DNA of 43,639 nucleotides, from positions 1 through 43,639 of the forward strand of contig CAJXOL010000005.1 in assembly GCA_913057675.1 (NCBI GenBank), given 5' to 3'. The notes beneath the pieces were generated by a model. It saw nothing but the letters and a program-made list of their open reading frames with translations. It had not been told where the DNA came from and searched no databases. The DNA is from an uncultured Pseudomonadota bacterium (lineage in GTDB: Bacteria > Pseudomonadota > Gammaproteobacteria > Burkholderiales > Eutrophovitaceae). This document shows, in pieces, positions 9,011-18,798 of the stretch (its first letter is position 1; each line of letters begins with the position of its first letter). A program made the translations under genes and the position numbers.

Positions 9011-10819
9011 ATGTCCAATATCAAAGCATTACCTGACACTTTAATCAGCCAAATTGCCGCTGGTGAAGTCGTAGAGCGCCCAGCCTCCGCACTAAAAGAA
9101 CTAATTGAAAATAGTATTGATTCAGGTGCTGAAGAAATTAATATCTCAATTGCCGATGGTGGAATACGAGAAATTAAAGTGTCGGATAACGGCCCCGGCA
9201 TTCCACTCAACCAAATCAAGCTAGCTCTATCTCGACACGCCACGAGCAAAATTAGCGAGCTAGCAGATTTAGAATCCATTCAAAGTCTCGGTTTCCGAGG
9301 AGAAGCATTAGCTTCTATAGCCTCAGTATCTCAATTCAACCTCTCGAGTAAGCATCAAAGTGAGGATCACGCTTGGGAAATTAGCGTTGACGGGGGGCGG
9401 ATATCAGATCCTAAACCGTCAGCACTAGCTAACGGAAGTGTAGTAACGGTATCAAACCTTTACTTCAACACCCCAGCAAGGAAAAAATTTCTGCGCTCAC
9501 CAAACACTGAGTACGGGCACTGTGATGAAGTATATAAGCAAGCAGTGCTAGCAAACCCGAATATCCGGTTTTCTATCAGTCACAATGGTAAGCCTCGACG
9601 CAGAGCTCAGGCTGGAACCGTAGACATGAGAGTTCAAGAAACGCTAGGGGCCGCATTAACAAATGCCAGCATTTGGATCGATGAAGGAGCAGAACATTTA
9701 TCCATCAAAGGGTTTATTCAGCAACCAGCCTATGAATCCAGAGCTAAAGATACACAATTTCTTTTTGTTAATGGGCGCTTCGTACGAGATCGAATTATTT
9801 CCCATGCAATAAGACAAGCTTTTAATGACGTTCTACACCACGGAAAATCGATCTCGTATATTCTATTTATTCGAATTGATCCGGGCTTAGTCGACGTGAA
9901 CGTGCATCCAAGAAAAACAGAAGTGCGATTCCGAGAATCTCAAGCGATGCATCAATTTATTTTCCATGCCATCGAAAAAAACCTATCATCCGGTGAGCGG
10001 TTAGCGCTGAAGAACGTGCACTCATTTTTTGACGTTAGCGTAGCGCCACGAGGCTCTCAACAATCATTCTCACAAACCAATATGAGACTGGGCGACGGCT
10101 ATGCCCAAGGACCTGCTGCGGGTCATAACAGATCAGAATCCACGCTTGGCTTCCAAGAAAATTTTGCGACACCGAAACAGGAAAATTCAACGGATATATC
10201 AAACTGGAACCCGTCCGACGAGAACCAAAACAATCAATATCCGCTGGGTTTCGCACTTGCACAACTAAACGGCATTTACATTCTTGCGCAAAATAAAGCT
10301 GGTCTAATCATTGTTGATATGCATGCTGCTCACGAACGAATCGTATACGAACATTTAAAAACAGCACTAGACTTAAAAGAAATACCTAAACAATCTCTTC
10401 TCATTCCTATCAGCATAAGTGTTGACCTCGCCCAAATGGCAGTCCTCCAGGAAAATGAGAGGCTTCTCAATACACTGGGCATCGAATTTTCAATATCTGG
10501 TCCAGAAAGTGTAGCCATAAGATCTATTCCCTCCTTTTTAGAGCAAGGAAAAGTTTCAGAGTTAATGCTAAACGTCATTAAGGACATCGTTGATTACGGG
10601 GGTTCCCGCGTCTTAGAGGAACATCGCAACGACATTTTATCGACGCTAGCCTGTCACTCTGCGGTGCGTGCCAACCGAAAGCTCACAAATGAGGAGATGA
10701 ATAATTTACTCCGAGATATGGAGCAGACTGATCGATCAGATCAATGCAATCATGGTCGACCGACTTGGTTTCAAATTTCGATGTCAGAACTCGACCATCG
10801 CTTCATGCGCGGCCAATAG
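9011..10819 (+). CDS. mutL: DNA mismatch repair protein MutL (endonuclease type)
   Basis: MutL links mismatch recognition by MutS to strand removal. From ATG 9011 the product is 602 residues. The N-terminal GHKL ATPase has IAAGEVVERPASALKELIEN, DNGPGI and GFRGEALASI. The C-terminal domain carries DMHAAHERIVYE, which fits the metal-dependent endonuclease motif D-x-HA-x2-E-x4-E; ACHSAVRANR and CNHGRPT complete the site. This is the nicking type of MutL found where MutH is absent, unlike E. coli MutL. ATG 9011 is chosen because homologues start just before the LPxxLxxQIAAGEVV block. The longer frame from 8951 adds 20 residues without a ribosome site, and neither start has a good Shine-Dalgarno. 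It is followed 40 bases later by miaA, a conserved pairing. Confidence 0.96.
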   Translation: MSNIKALPDTLISQIAAGEVVERPASALKELIENSIDSGAEEINISIADGGIREIKVSDNGPGIPLNQIKLALSRHATSKISELADLESIQSLGFRGEALASIASVSQFNLSSKHQSEDHAWEISVDGGRISDPKPSALANGSVVTVSNLYFNTPARKKFLRSPNTEYGHCDEVYKQAVLANPNIRFSISHNGKPRRRAQAGTVDMRVQETLGAALTNASIWIDEGAEHLSIKGFIQQPAYESRAKDTQFLFVNGRFVRDRIISHAIRQAFNDVLHHGKSISYILFIRIDPGLVDVNVHPRKTEVRFRESQAMHQFIFHAIEKNLSSGERLALKNVHSFFDVSVAPRGSQQSFSQTNMRLGDGYAQGPAAGHNRSESTLGFQENFATPKQENSTDISNWNPSDENQNNQYPLGFALAQLNGIYILAQNKAGLIIVDMHAAHERIVYEHLKTALDLKEIPKQSLLIPISISVDLAQMAVLQENERLLNTLGIEFSISGPESVAIRSIPSFLEQGKVSELMLNVIKDIVDYGGSRVLEEHRNDILSTLACHSAVRANRKLTNEEMNNLLRDMEQTDRSDQCNHGRPTWFQISMSELDHRFMRGQ

Positions 10820-10859
10820 TAACTAGTACATTACGAAACCGGCCAAAAAATATATTTTG

Positions 10860-11801
10860 ATGAAGAAGACAATCTTAGCCGAAGCAATTTGCCTGATAGG
10901 CCCCACAGCAACAGGCAAAACTCAGATCTGTCTTGAGCTAGCACAGCACTTACCTATCGAAGTAGTCAGCGTGGACTCAGCCCTCGTTTATCGTCATATG
11001 AATATTGGGACAGCAAAACCAAACATAGATGAATTATCACAATGCCCGCATCACTTAATAAACATTATTGACCCAAGTGAACACTATTCGGCCGCACAGT
11101 TTAGGACGGATGCCGAAAAATTAGCCAAAGACATCAAAATTCGTGGAGGAATTCCAGTTTTTTCTGGTGGCACCATGATGTACTACAAAGCTCTTAAGGA
11201 AGGCTTAAACCAACTACCTGTTCGGAATGAAAGCATTCGGAAGGAGATAGACCTAGAGGCTAAGCAGCACGGGTGGCCCTATATGCATGAAAAATTAAGG
11301 AAAATAGACCCGGAAACAGCCAAACGAATCAACCCAAACGATTCACAAAGAATTCAACGCGCCATAGAGGTCTTCAATATAACCGACGAACCAATGAGTA
11401 AATTACTATCGGCCAAGATTTCAAACCAGACAACTATTAAGACTATTGATATTGCCCTTGTGCCTGAATCTAGAGCGGAGTTGCATAAAAATATTGGGCT
11501 ACGATTTAAGAACATGATTGCTATAGGACTCATCGAAGAAGTCGTTCAAATCAAGAAACGCTGGGACTTATCACTAGAGATGACCTCGATGCGCTGCGTT
11601 GGCTATCGACAAGTCTGGGAATATTTAGAAGGGAAGTATGACGAACAAACACTGATCGAAAAAGGGAGTGCTGCTACCCGTCAGTTGGCCAAAAGGCAGC
11701 TTACTTGGCTACGCAGCTTCCCAATAAAACATGTACTCGACCCATATTCAGAGAGTACGCGTCCTGAAATTCTAAGACTTGTTAAAACTCTTATCAGTTA
11801 A
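10860..11801 (+). CDS. miaA: tRNA dimethylallyltransferase MiaA
   Basis: MiaA transfers an isopentenyl group from dimethylallyl-PP to N6 of A37 in tRNAs that read codons starting with U. The 313-residue product has the P-loop LIGPTATGKTQ near residue 12, then VSVDSALVYRHMNIGTAKP, and the FSGGTMMYYKALKEGL substrate loop. The central RCVGYRQVWEYL segment and the late RQLAKRQLTWLR motif are also present. Length is normal. The start is ATG 10860; a TTG just before it is an unlikely alternative. In enteric bacteria hfq follows miaA, but here the next gene is xseA on the opposite strand, two bases beyond the stop. Confidence 0.96.
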   Translation: MKKTILAEAICLIGPTATGKTQICLELAQHLPIEVVSVDSALVYRHMNIGTAKPNIDELSQCPHHLINIIDPSEHYSAAQFRTDAEKLAKDIKIRGGIPVFSGGTMMYYKALKEGLNQLPVRNESIRKEIDLEAKQHGWPYMHEKLRKIDPETAKRINPNDSQRIQRAIEVFNITDEPMSKLLSAKISNQTTIKTIDIALVPESRAELHKNIGLRFKNMIAIGLIEEVVQIKKRWDLSLEMTSMRCVGYRQVWEYLEGKYDEQTLIEKGSAATRQLAKRQLTWLRSFPIKHVLDPYSESTRPEILRLVKTLIS

Positions 11802-11802
11802 A

Positions 11803-13146
11803 TCAGGAGTCACGCGAACGTTTTGCCGCAACCCAAGCCTCGAGGTCACCATCATGCAATTGGACAGTCAGGCGCTCATCGATTTCGATGAGTTTGGTAC
11901 TGCGTAGGATCGCACCTTTCTTGTTCCGAACGATTGCGTAACCCCGTGACAAGACATGCTCAGGATCAAGATGCGACAGGCTACTATTCAATCCTAATAA
12001 TCGACCATGAAATTGATTAAGAGTGGAGACCATTCCTCGATGAATGCGTTTTTGCCAATCCTGAAGCAACTCCAATGAGCGCAACCCATCAGGGCGCGAT
12101 CGACCCAGATGAACCCCAGTCGTTGTCAACCGAAGTTCTTGGTGACGTAATGTGCGTTGCATAAGCCCGTTAATTCTTATTGCCAGGCGATTGAGCTTTG
12201 CCGCGTAGAGAGCATTCCGTTTCCCTGGATGAATAAGTCGACGGTTCAAATAATCGAGATGTTGCTGTCTATCGTCGATTTTTCCCCGGATTCTTTTAAC
12301 CAGACCACCCAGCAATCCCTGTAAATCACGACTCACATCGTTAACGGAATAAACCACAGCAGTGGCGGCCGCAGTTGGCGTGGGAGCGCGATAGTCAGAA
12401 ACAAAGTCAACCAAAGTTGTATCTGTTTCGTGTCCTACCCCTGAAGCAACAGGAATTGAACAAAGGGCAATTGCTCGTACTAATTCTTCAGAATTAAACT
12501 CCCACAAGTCCTCGAGACTACCACCACCTCGACAGATAATCAGAACATCAACCTCCAAGCGCTCGCCCGCCAATGACACAGCCTCTGCAAGTTTCTTGCC
12601 TGCGCCAACACCTTGTACTGGTGAAGGATAGATGATCACAGGCACACCGGGAGCCCTATCAGCTAACGTTTTACAAACATCACGAAGCGCAGCCGCATCT
12701 TTGGAGGTAACAACACCAATTTTTTTCGGGAATCGGGGCAATGGGTTTTTCTTACTTGCGTCAAACAGCCCCTCAGCATAGAGTTTTCGTTTCTGTTCCT
12801 CATAGCGTTCAAATAATCTACCTAGACCAGATTTACGAATCGATTGAGCAATCAATTGAAACTCCCCTCGCTTCTCAAACATTGAAGGAGTCGCCAGTAA
12901 CTCAACCTCAATGCCATTCGCAATCTCAAAGGCTGCTGCAACCATACGAGATCGGAATAAAACGCAACGAACCTGACTCGAATCGTCCTTAAGGGAAAAA
13001 TAACAATGTCCGGAGGCTGCTCGAACAAAATTGGAAATCTCTCCTCTCACCAGTATCTCAGGAAGATGTCTTTCAATCAGAGACTTAATGGTTCTCGTGA
13101 CTTGAGATACGGACAATACTTCAGATTGACTAAATAACTCACTCAT
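11803..13146 (-). CDS. xseA: Exodeoxyribonuclease VII large subunit XseA
   Basis: The large subunit of exonuclease VII, which degrades single-stranded DNA from both ends into oligonucleotides. The 447 residues begin with an OB-fold, about residues 1-105 (LSVSQVTRTIKSLIERHLPE; VRGEISNFVRAASGHCYFSL). The catalytic domain follows, with GRLFERYEEQKRKLYAEGLF, KIGVVTSKDAAALRD, IICRGGGSLEDLWEFNSEEL, SGVGHETDTTLVDFVSDYRA and PTPTAAATAV. A helical region and the LDPEHVLSRGYAIV end complete it. The small subunit XseB is not in the window. The gene converges with miaA and diverges from exbB across a 448-bp AT-rich spacer. Confidence 0.96.
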   Translation of the reverse strand: MSELFSQSEVLSVSQVTRTIKSLIERHLPEILVRGEISNFVRAASGHCYFSLKDDSSQVRCVLFRSRMVAAAFEIANGIEVELLATPSMFEKRGEFQLIAQSIRKSGLGRLFERYEEQKRKLYAEGLFDASKKNPLPRFPKKIGVVTSKDAAALRDVCKTLADRAPGVPVIIYPSPVQGVGAGKKLAEAVSLAGERLEVDVLIICRGGGSLEDLWEFNSEELVRAIALCSIPVASGVGHETDTTLVDFVSDYRAPTPTAAATAVVYSVNDVSRDLQGLLGGLVKRIRGKIDDRQQHLDYLNRRLIHPGKRNALYAAKLNRLAIRINGLMQRTLRHQELRLTTTGVHLGRSRPDGLRSLELLQDWQKRIHRGMVSTLNQFHGRLLGLNSSLSHLDPEHVLSRGYAIVRNKKGAILRSTKLIEIDERLTVQLHDGDLEAWVAAKRSRDS

Positions 13147-13594
13147 TTTCGGATCTGAATCATTTCATTTTTTAAGTTTGGGGAACACATAATCACGAGG
13201 CATTCTGAGTAAAAAACTATACTCAGTTTGTTAAGTTATTGACATCCAAAGAGTTTTTTTTTGTCAAGTAATCCACAACGTTCATCTTTCTATAAAAAAT
13301 CATTAATAAACACGACCTTAACAACAAAAAAATACCTAAATATATGATTTTCATAGATATTAAATAATATTCACCCTATATATTCTGAAACTGACTGATT
13401 CAACATCGGGTTATAACCAATTAACAAGTAGAATTACCCACAAACTTATCCACAGACTGACTTTAAAAGCATTAAGCGGGTTAACTGCCAAGTGATAACG
13501 CTAGCATAGTACTAAAATATGCAATGCTAAACTTGCTGATAACTCCTCTGGAGTTTAAAGTGTAACCATACGTAACAGTACTCAAGGGTTTATC
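13147..13594. other. AT-rich xseA-exbB spacer with DnaA-box-like sites
   Basis: No credible gene lies in these 448 bp. TTATCCACA (13446-13454) is a perfect DnaA-box sequence. TTACCCACA (13434-13442) and TAATCCACA (13269-13277) each differ at one position. All three lie in the same direction. Between them, about 13280-13380 is very AT-rich. The palindrome GGTTATAACC is also present near 13409-13418. A TTGACA with a matching TGTCAA lies near 13243-13265. The region could be a DnaA-responsive promoter spacer or an origin-like element; the usual neighbours dnaA, dnaN and mnmG are absent. Confidence 0.45.
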
Positions 13595-14206
13595 GTGATA
13601 GACATAATCATAGCTGCTGGGTGGCCAATATGGCCTATTATTTTTTGTTCTATTGTGTCGTTGGCAATCATTGTCGAGCGTTTCTATTCACTCCGACAAG
13701 GGGCCGTAGTCCCGCAACACCTGTTAGGAAAAACAATCGCGCAGATCAAAACTGGCGGCGCAACCCAAGAGATGATGTCAACCACCGAGAGCTCCTCTCC
13801 TCTCGGACGAATATTTGTCGCGGGACTTAAGAATTTGGGGAATACGAAGGAAGCGATGAAAGAGGCAATTGAAGAAGCTGGACTTGAAGTGGCGCAAGAA
13901 ATGGATCGCTACTTAACAACCCTCGGCACAATAGCCAATCTGGCCCCTCTACTTGGATTACTTGGAACAATCATCGGAATGATTGAGATTTTTGGAGCAT
14001 CCACTCCAACAGGCATCACGGACCCAGCACGACTTGCACACGGAATATCCATTGCTCTCTACAACGCAGCATTTGGAATTATCGTCGCCGTCCCAAGTCT
14101 CGTTTTTTATCGACACTTCCGATCAACAGTTGATTCTCTTATCGTCCAAATGGAGCTACAAGCCGTAAAGCTTGTCGAGATGACTCACGGGAATAGAAAC
14201 AACTAA
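13595..14206 (+). CDS. exbB: ExbB/TolQ-family proton channel protein
   Basis: An inner-membrane protein of the MotA/TolQ/ExbB family, which with ExbD turns proton flow into energy for TonB-dependent transport or related envelope work. The 203 residues have a membrane segment near 5-25 (WPIWPIIFCSIVSLAIIVER), then two more within about 110-175. The channel segment TLGTIANLAPLLGLLGTIIG is the family hallmark, and HGISIALYNAAFGIIVAVPS follows. It starts at GTG 13595 after AAGGG. exbD follows 8 bases downstream. No tonB is nearby, and the exbB-exbD-lpxK-trm112-kdsB order is seen in pseudomonads, so a role tied to lipid A export has been suggested by position only. Confidence 0.92.
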   Translation: MIDIIIAAGWPIWPIIFCSIVSLAIIVERFYSLRQGAVVPQHLLGKTIAQIKTGGATQEMMSTTESSSPLGRIFVAGLKNLGNTKEAMKEAIEEAGLEVAQEMDRYLTTLGTIANLAPLLGLLGTIIGMIEIFGASTPTGITDPARLAHGISIALYNAAFGIIVAVPSLVFYRHFRSTVDSLIVQMELQAVKLVEMTHGNRNN

Positions 14207-14214
14207 TCCGAAAG

Positions 14215-14628
14215 ATGAATTTCCGACGCAACTCTTTTCGTGAAGAACCGGAAATCAATCTGGTGCCCTTTATTGACGTATTGATTGTAATCGTAATTTT
14301 CTTAGCTGTGACCACAACATATTCACAATATGCGGAGCTAAAGATAAACCTACCCGTTGCTGACGCAAACAATGTTGATCAGCCAATTGATAAACTCGAT
14401 ATTGCCATTTCTCAGTCTGGGGAATACTTTATTAATGGTCGAGAGGTTTCCATGGAAAGTCCCGTTCTTTTCGCAGAAACACTTCGACAAATTGCTGGAC
14501 CAGATTCTGACCCAGTTATCATCATCAGCGCTGACTCAAATGCGAGCCATCAATCAGTAATTTACACAATGGAAGCGGCAAGACTTGCTGGTTATGGACG
14601 CATTACATTTACGACACAAAAAAACTAA
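14215..14628 (+). CDS. exbD: ExbD/TolR-family energy transducer
   Basis: A 137-residue partner of ExbB. It has the standard layout: a short cytoplasmic N-terminus, one membrane helix around residues 18-40 (INLVPFIDVLIVIVIFLAVT) including the essential Asp in PFIDV, and a periplasmic domain with ISQSGEYFINGREV and PVIIISADSNASHQSVIYTM. The ATG at 14215 follows the exbB stop by 8 bases, so the two are surely co-transcribed. The C-terminal segment AARLAGYGRITFTTQ is typical. Confidence 0.93.
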   Translation: MNFRRNSFREEPEINLVPFIDVLIVIVIFLAVTTTYSQYAELKINLPVADANNVDQPIDKLDIAISQSGEYFINGREVSMESPVLFAETLRQIAGPDSDPVIIISADSNASHQSVIYTMEAARLAGYGRITFTTQKN

Positions 14629-14740
14629 GTAGGATCAAGTCATAGCTAGTGTCTATAACAGCCTATGTATTCCTAGGTAAAAATTGAATTGCGCTAAATT
14701 TGCGTGAATCCAAAAAAATTATTTAAAAGGATCAGTTTCA

Positions 14741-15721
14741 GTGCCACGCTCATGGAAGAGCTTCAACGCGCTATCGTTAATATTATTGCCGATGACCCTT
14801 ATTTTCGGGTTAGCGAGCTATATCAGAAGACAATTGTTTCGTCGCGGACTACTTAAGTCCACGAAAATAGAGGTGCCAGTTATTGTGGTTGGCAACATCA
14901 CGGTTGGTGGCACAGGGAAGACACCAACTGTTATTGCAATTGCAAACGCGCTTAAAGCATCCGGTTATATTCCAGGAGTCATCAGCAGAGGTTATAGAGG
15001 TGACGGCCAAAAATACGAGGTCACTACGAGAAGCGTTGCATCAAAAGTTGGGGATGAGGCTATTCTCATTTCAACTAAAACTCATTGCCCTTTATGGGTA
15101 GGGCCTAGTAGAACTGAGAACGCACAACACCTCCTCGCAAAGTACCCAAACGTGAATGTCATCATCAGTGACGACGGGCTGCAGCACTATGCCATTAAGA
15201 GAGATATCGAAATTATTGTAATCGACGGAAGTCGAAAATTTGGGAACGGTCTCCTTCTTCCTTCAGGCCCATTAAGGGAGTCAGTAAAAAGAATCCATGA
15301 ATGTGACTTCGCTGTAATAAATGGTCCGGAAAAACTAAACCTACCGATTCCAACCAGTAATATGGAGCTGGTTGGTGAATTATTTCATAATCTTTCCAAC
15401 GTCGATCGTACATGCCGGGCCAGCGACTTATGCGGTCTCGAGATCGCGGCGATTGCCGGCATTGGTAATCCGGAACGTTTTTTTCTACATCTTGAATCAC
15501 TAGGTCTTAACTTAAAAACATATGTATTCCCCGATCACCACAAGTACTCAATCTCAGACATTACCGCGATCGAGCAAAATGTGATTCTAATGACCGAAAA
15601 AGATGCGGTAAAATGCCCCATAGTCTCTGGTAAGGAATGTTGGATACTTCCAGTGCAAGCAAGATTCAATGGTGATCTCATCTCTAAAATTTTAGAAAGA
15701 TTAAAAACATACCGTGGATAA
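14741..15721 (+). CDS. lpxK: Tetraacyldisaccharide 4'-kinase LpxK
   Basis: LpxK adds the 4'-phosphate to the lipid A precursor at the cytoplasmic face of the inner membrane. The 326-residue product has an N-terminal hydrophobic anchor (residues 10-28), then the P-loop [15 protein letters not shown] at about 50-64. [17 protein letters not shown] and the second-site segment [12 protein letters not shown] follow, along with [20 protein letters not shown] and MTEKDAVKC near the C-terminus. It starts at GTG 14741 with AAAGGAT upstream. Its last codons overlap the start of the small Trm112-like gene. msbA, often just upstream in other genomes, is not here. The gene implies a lipopolysaccharide-bearing outer membrane. 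Confidence 0.95.
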   Translation: MPRSWKSFNALSLILLPMTLIFGLASYIRRQLFRRGLLKSTKIEVPVIVVGNITVGGTGKTPTVIAIANALKASGYIPGVISRGYRGDGQKYEVTTRSVASKVGDEAILISTKTHCPLWVGPSRTENAQHLLAKYPNVNVIISDDGLQHYAIKRDIEIIVIDGSRKFGNGLLLPSGPLRESVKRIHECDFAVINGPEKLNLPIPTSNMELVGELFHNLSNVDRTCRASDLCGLEIAAIAGIGNPERFFLHLESLGLNLKTYVFPDHHKYSISDITAIEQNVILMTEKDAVKCPIVSGKECWILPVQARFNGDLISKILERLKTYRG

Positions 15722-15884
15722 AAAACTTCTTGATATATTGGTCTGTCCTATTTGCAAAAGCGAACTCAATATGCCGCCTGGAAATACCGAACTAGTCTGC
15801 AACGCTTGCAAACTGGCTTTTCCAATCAAAGATGGCATTCCCATCATGCTCGAAGAAGAAGCGCGGCAAATTCAAACCGATTAA
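15714..15884 (+). CDS. Trm112-family zinc-ribbon protein (YcaR/DUF343-like)
   Basis: A 56-residue gene, starting GTG at 15714 ([18 protein letters not shown]) inside the last codons of lpxK and ending TAA at 15884. It has two CxxC pairs, Cys11/Cys14 and Cys29/Cys32, and the closing [16 protein letters not shown] typical of the bacterial Trm112/UPF0434 family. Eukaryotic Trm112 activates methyltransferases; the bacterial member's role is unclear. It sits between lpxK and kdsB, as in many gammaproteobacteria, and overlaps lpxK by 8 bases, so translation is probably coupled. Confidence 0.9.
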   Translation: MDKKLLDILVCPICKSELNMPPGNTELVCNACKLAFPIKDGIPIMLEEEARQIQTD

Positions 15885-15895
15885 CCTGATATCGC

Positions 15896-16660
15896 ATGAT
15901 GCATTTTAAAGTCGTCATCCCAGCCCGTTATGGATCCTCACGATTTCCTGGTAAATTACTGTCCACGATCAGAGGACGAACCATCCTTAGTCATGTTGTA
16001 GATTTGGCGAAACAATCTGGAGCCGAAGAAATTGTAGTGGCCACTGACGACCGACGCATTGCAGAAGCATTAGAAACATCCGAATGCCAAGTTATCATGA
16101 CCAGCTTAACGCACATCAGTGGAACTGATCGTATTGCTGAAGTAGCCGCAATAAAAAAATGGCCTCCAGAAACATTAGTTGTTAATGTCCAAGGTGATGA
16201 GCCTTTCATCCCCCCAGCATTAATCAACGATGTCGCCCAAACGCTCTGGGACACACCAAACGCATCTGCCTCCACTGCATGCTTTCCGATTTTTGAAAAG
16301 GAAGAATTGTTTAACCCCAATTTAGTCAAAGTCGTTTTAAATCATGAAAATCATGCTCTCTATTTTTCCCGAGCTCCAATTCCGTGGTCTCGAGACACTT
16401 TTGCCGATGGATCCACAAATATGCCAGACAATTACTCAGGGTTTGGTCATATCGGTATTTATGGTTACAGAGCTAAATTCTTAAGTAAATACTCAGATTT
16501 GCCATTTAGTTCTCTTGAGACTTTTGAAAAACTAGAACAACTCAGAATGCTACAAGCCGCACATCGAATAGTTGTAACGCATACTGAAGCTCCTCCAGCG
16601 CCGGGAATAGACACCCCTGATGACCTCGAAAGAGCACGAGAGCTGCTCAGCAAGTTATAA
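15896..16660 (+). CDS. kdsB: CMP-KDO synthetase KdsB
   Basis: KdsB activates 3-deoxy-manno-octulosonate with CTP to CMP-KDO for the inner core of lipopolysaccharide. The 254 residues show the nucleotide-binding start VIPARYGSSRFPGKLLSTIRG, then VVATDDRRIAEAL, the metal-site VVNVQGDEPFIPP, ALYFSRAPIPWSRD and GHIGIYGYRAKFL. LETFEKLEQLRMLQ and the APPAPGIDTPDDLERAREL end are also typical. Two adjacent ATGs (15896 and 15899) are possible starts. Eleven bases separate it from the Trm112-like gene, so it continues the exbB-lpxK transcript. Confidence 0.96.
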   Translation: MMHFKVVIPARYGSSRFPGKLLSTIRGRTILSHVVDLAKQSGAEEIVVATDDRRIAEALETSECQVIMTSLTHISGTDRIAEVAAIKKWPPETLVVNVQGDEPFIPPALINDVAQTLWDTPNASASTACFPIFEKEELFNPNLVKVVLNHENHALYFSRAPIPWSRDTFADGSTNMPDNYSGFGHIGIYGYRAKFLSKYSDLPFSSLETFEKLEQLRMLQAAHRIVVTHTEAPPAPGIDTPDDLERARELLSKL

Positions 16661-16752
16661 TTTTCTTTAATTTATTGCAGTAACTCAAAAAATCAATGGA
16701 CACGTCGTTCAATTCTACAAGTGAATAATTGATTAAACTAAACAATTAATAA

Positions 16753-17421
<669 letters not shown>

Positions 17422-17458
17422 GCACCGCATCAAACAAGACTGACAAACCCCAACAAAG

Positions 17459-17477
17459 GATTAGTGATCATCTAATC
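17459..17477 (+). other. Small hairpin between adk and pfp
   Basis: GATTAG (17459-17464) and CTAATC (17472-17477) pair around a 7-base loop that itself contains the palindrome TGATCA. It lies 15 bases before the pfp start and overlaps no T-run, so it is not a classical terminator. It might tune pfp translation or mRNA stability, or be chance. Confidence 0.3.
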
Positions 17478-17491
17478 GGCTAGGTAAGACC

Positions 17492-18757
17492 ATGAAAAAA
17501 ATATCCAACGCATTTTATGCTCAATCTGGCGGAGTCACTGCAGTTATAAATGCCTCAGCCGCCGGGGTAATCGAGACTGCCCGAAAACATAAGAATAAAA
17601 TTGCAAAAGTTTTTGCTGGAAGAAATGGCATCATTGGAGCGCTGACCGAGGATCTGATCGACACATCGAAGGAATCAGTATCGGCAATAGCAGCACTTAA
17701 GCACACACCGGCAGGTGCTTTTGGGTCCTGCCGATATAAACTTAAGTCGCTCGAACAAAACAGAGCCGAATATGAGCGATTAATTGCCGTTTTCAGGGCT
17801 CACAATATCGATTATTTCTTCTATAACGGGGGCGGAGATTCAGCAGATACCTGCCTGAAAGTCTCTCAAATCTCGAAAACCCTGGGATTTCCGATACAAG
17901 CCATACACATTCCTAAGACGGTAGATAACGATCTACCCATCACCGATTGTTGTCCGGGTTTTGGTTCAGTTGCAAAATATATCGCTGTTTCTATGCGAGA
18001 GGCGAGCTTCGATGTAGCCTCTATGGCTAAAACGTCAACTAAAGTATTTATTCTCGAGGTCATGGGCAGGCACGCTGGATGGATCGCAGCAGCAGGCGGT
18101 CTAGCATCCACCGAAGAAACCCCACTCCCCATTGTTATTCTATTCCCAGAGGTTGTTTTTAATCGTAAGAAGTTCATACAAAAGGTGCATAACAAAGTTA
18201 AAAGATACGGTTATTGCTCAATTGTTGTCTCAGAGGGTCTCAAAGGGGCTAATGGAAAATTTTTGTCGGACCAAGGACTAACTGATGCATTCGGGCATGC
18301 TCAATTAGGTGGTGTGGCACCAGTCATTGCGAATATTATAAAAGAAGACCTAGGCCTTAAGTACCATTGGGGGGTCGCGGATTATTTGCAAAGAGCTGCG
18401 AGACATATCGCCTCTAAAGTAGATGTTGATCAAGCTTATGCGCTAGGCGAATCAGCAGTCAAACTCGCGCTCCAAGGCCACAATGCCGTCATGCCCACCA
18501 TCGAAAGACTATCTGATAGCCCGTATCGCTGGAAAGTCAACAGCACTCCATTATCAAAAGTAGCTAATGTAGAGAAAAAAATGCCCAAAAAATTCATCAG
18601 CAGTGATGGATTTGGGATTACTCCCAGTTGCGAACGGTATCTTCAACCATTAATCAAAGGTGAGGCGTACCCACCATACAAAAATGGGCTACCAAAATAT
18701 GTAGTGCTCAAGAATAAATCTGTTCCAAAAAAATTAGTAAATGACTTCAAAATTTAG
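17492..18757 (+). CDS. pfp: Pyrophosphate-dependent 6-phosphofructokinase (PFP)
   Basis: A 421-residue phosphofructokinase of the PPi-dependent type, which reversibly phosphorylates fructose-6-phosphate with PPi. The sequence shows AQSGGVTAVINAS, GGGDSADT at 113-120, PKTVDND at 141-147 and MGRHAGWIAAAGGLA at 191-205. A lysine in PKTVDND, where ATP enzymes have PGTIDND, is the recognised mark of PPi use. The GGGDS phosphate-donor loop also differs from the ATP-type GGDGS. The downstream hppA encodes an H+-pyrophosphatase, and pfp next to such a gene is known from methanotrophs. The donor is predicted from residues only. Confidence 0.88.
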   Translation: MKKISNAFYAQSGGVTAVINASAAGVIETARKHKNKIAKVFAGRNGIIGALTEDLIDTSKESVSAIAALKHTPAGAFGSCRYKLKSLEQNRAEYERLIAVFRAHNIDYFFYNGGGDSADTCLKVSQISKTLGFPIQAIHIPKTVDNDLPITDCCPGFGSVAKYIAVSMREASFDVASMAKTSTKVFILEVMGRHAGWIAAAGGLASTEETPLPIVILFPEVVFNRKKFIQKVHNKVKRYGYCSIVVSEGLKGANGKFLSDQGLTDAFGHAQLGGVAPVIANIIKEDLGLKYHWGVADYLQRAARHIASKVDVDQAYALGESAVKLALQGHNAVMPTIERLSDSPYRWKVNSTPLSKVANVEKKMPKKFISSDGFGITPSCERYLQPLIKGEAYPPYKNGLPKYVVLKNKSVPKKLVNDFKI

Positions 18758-18798
18758 CTAATTTCAATGAATATCTGAAGTTAATCACCATTTTCAGG

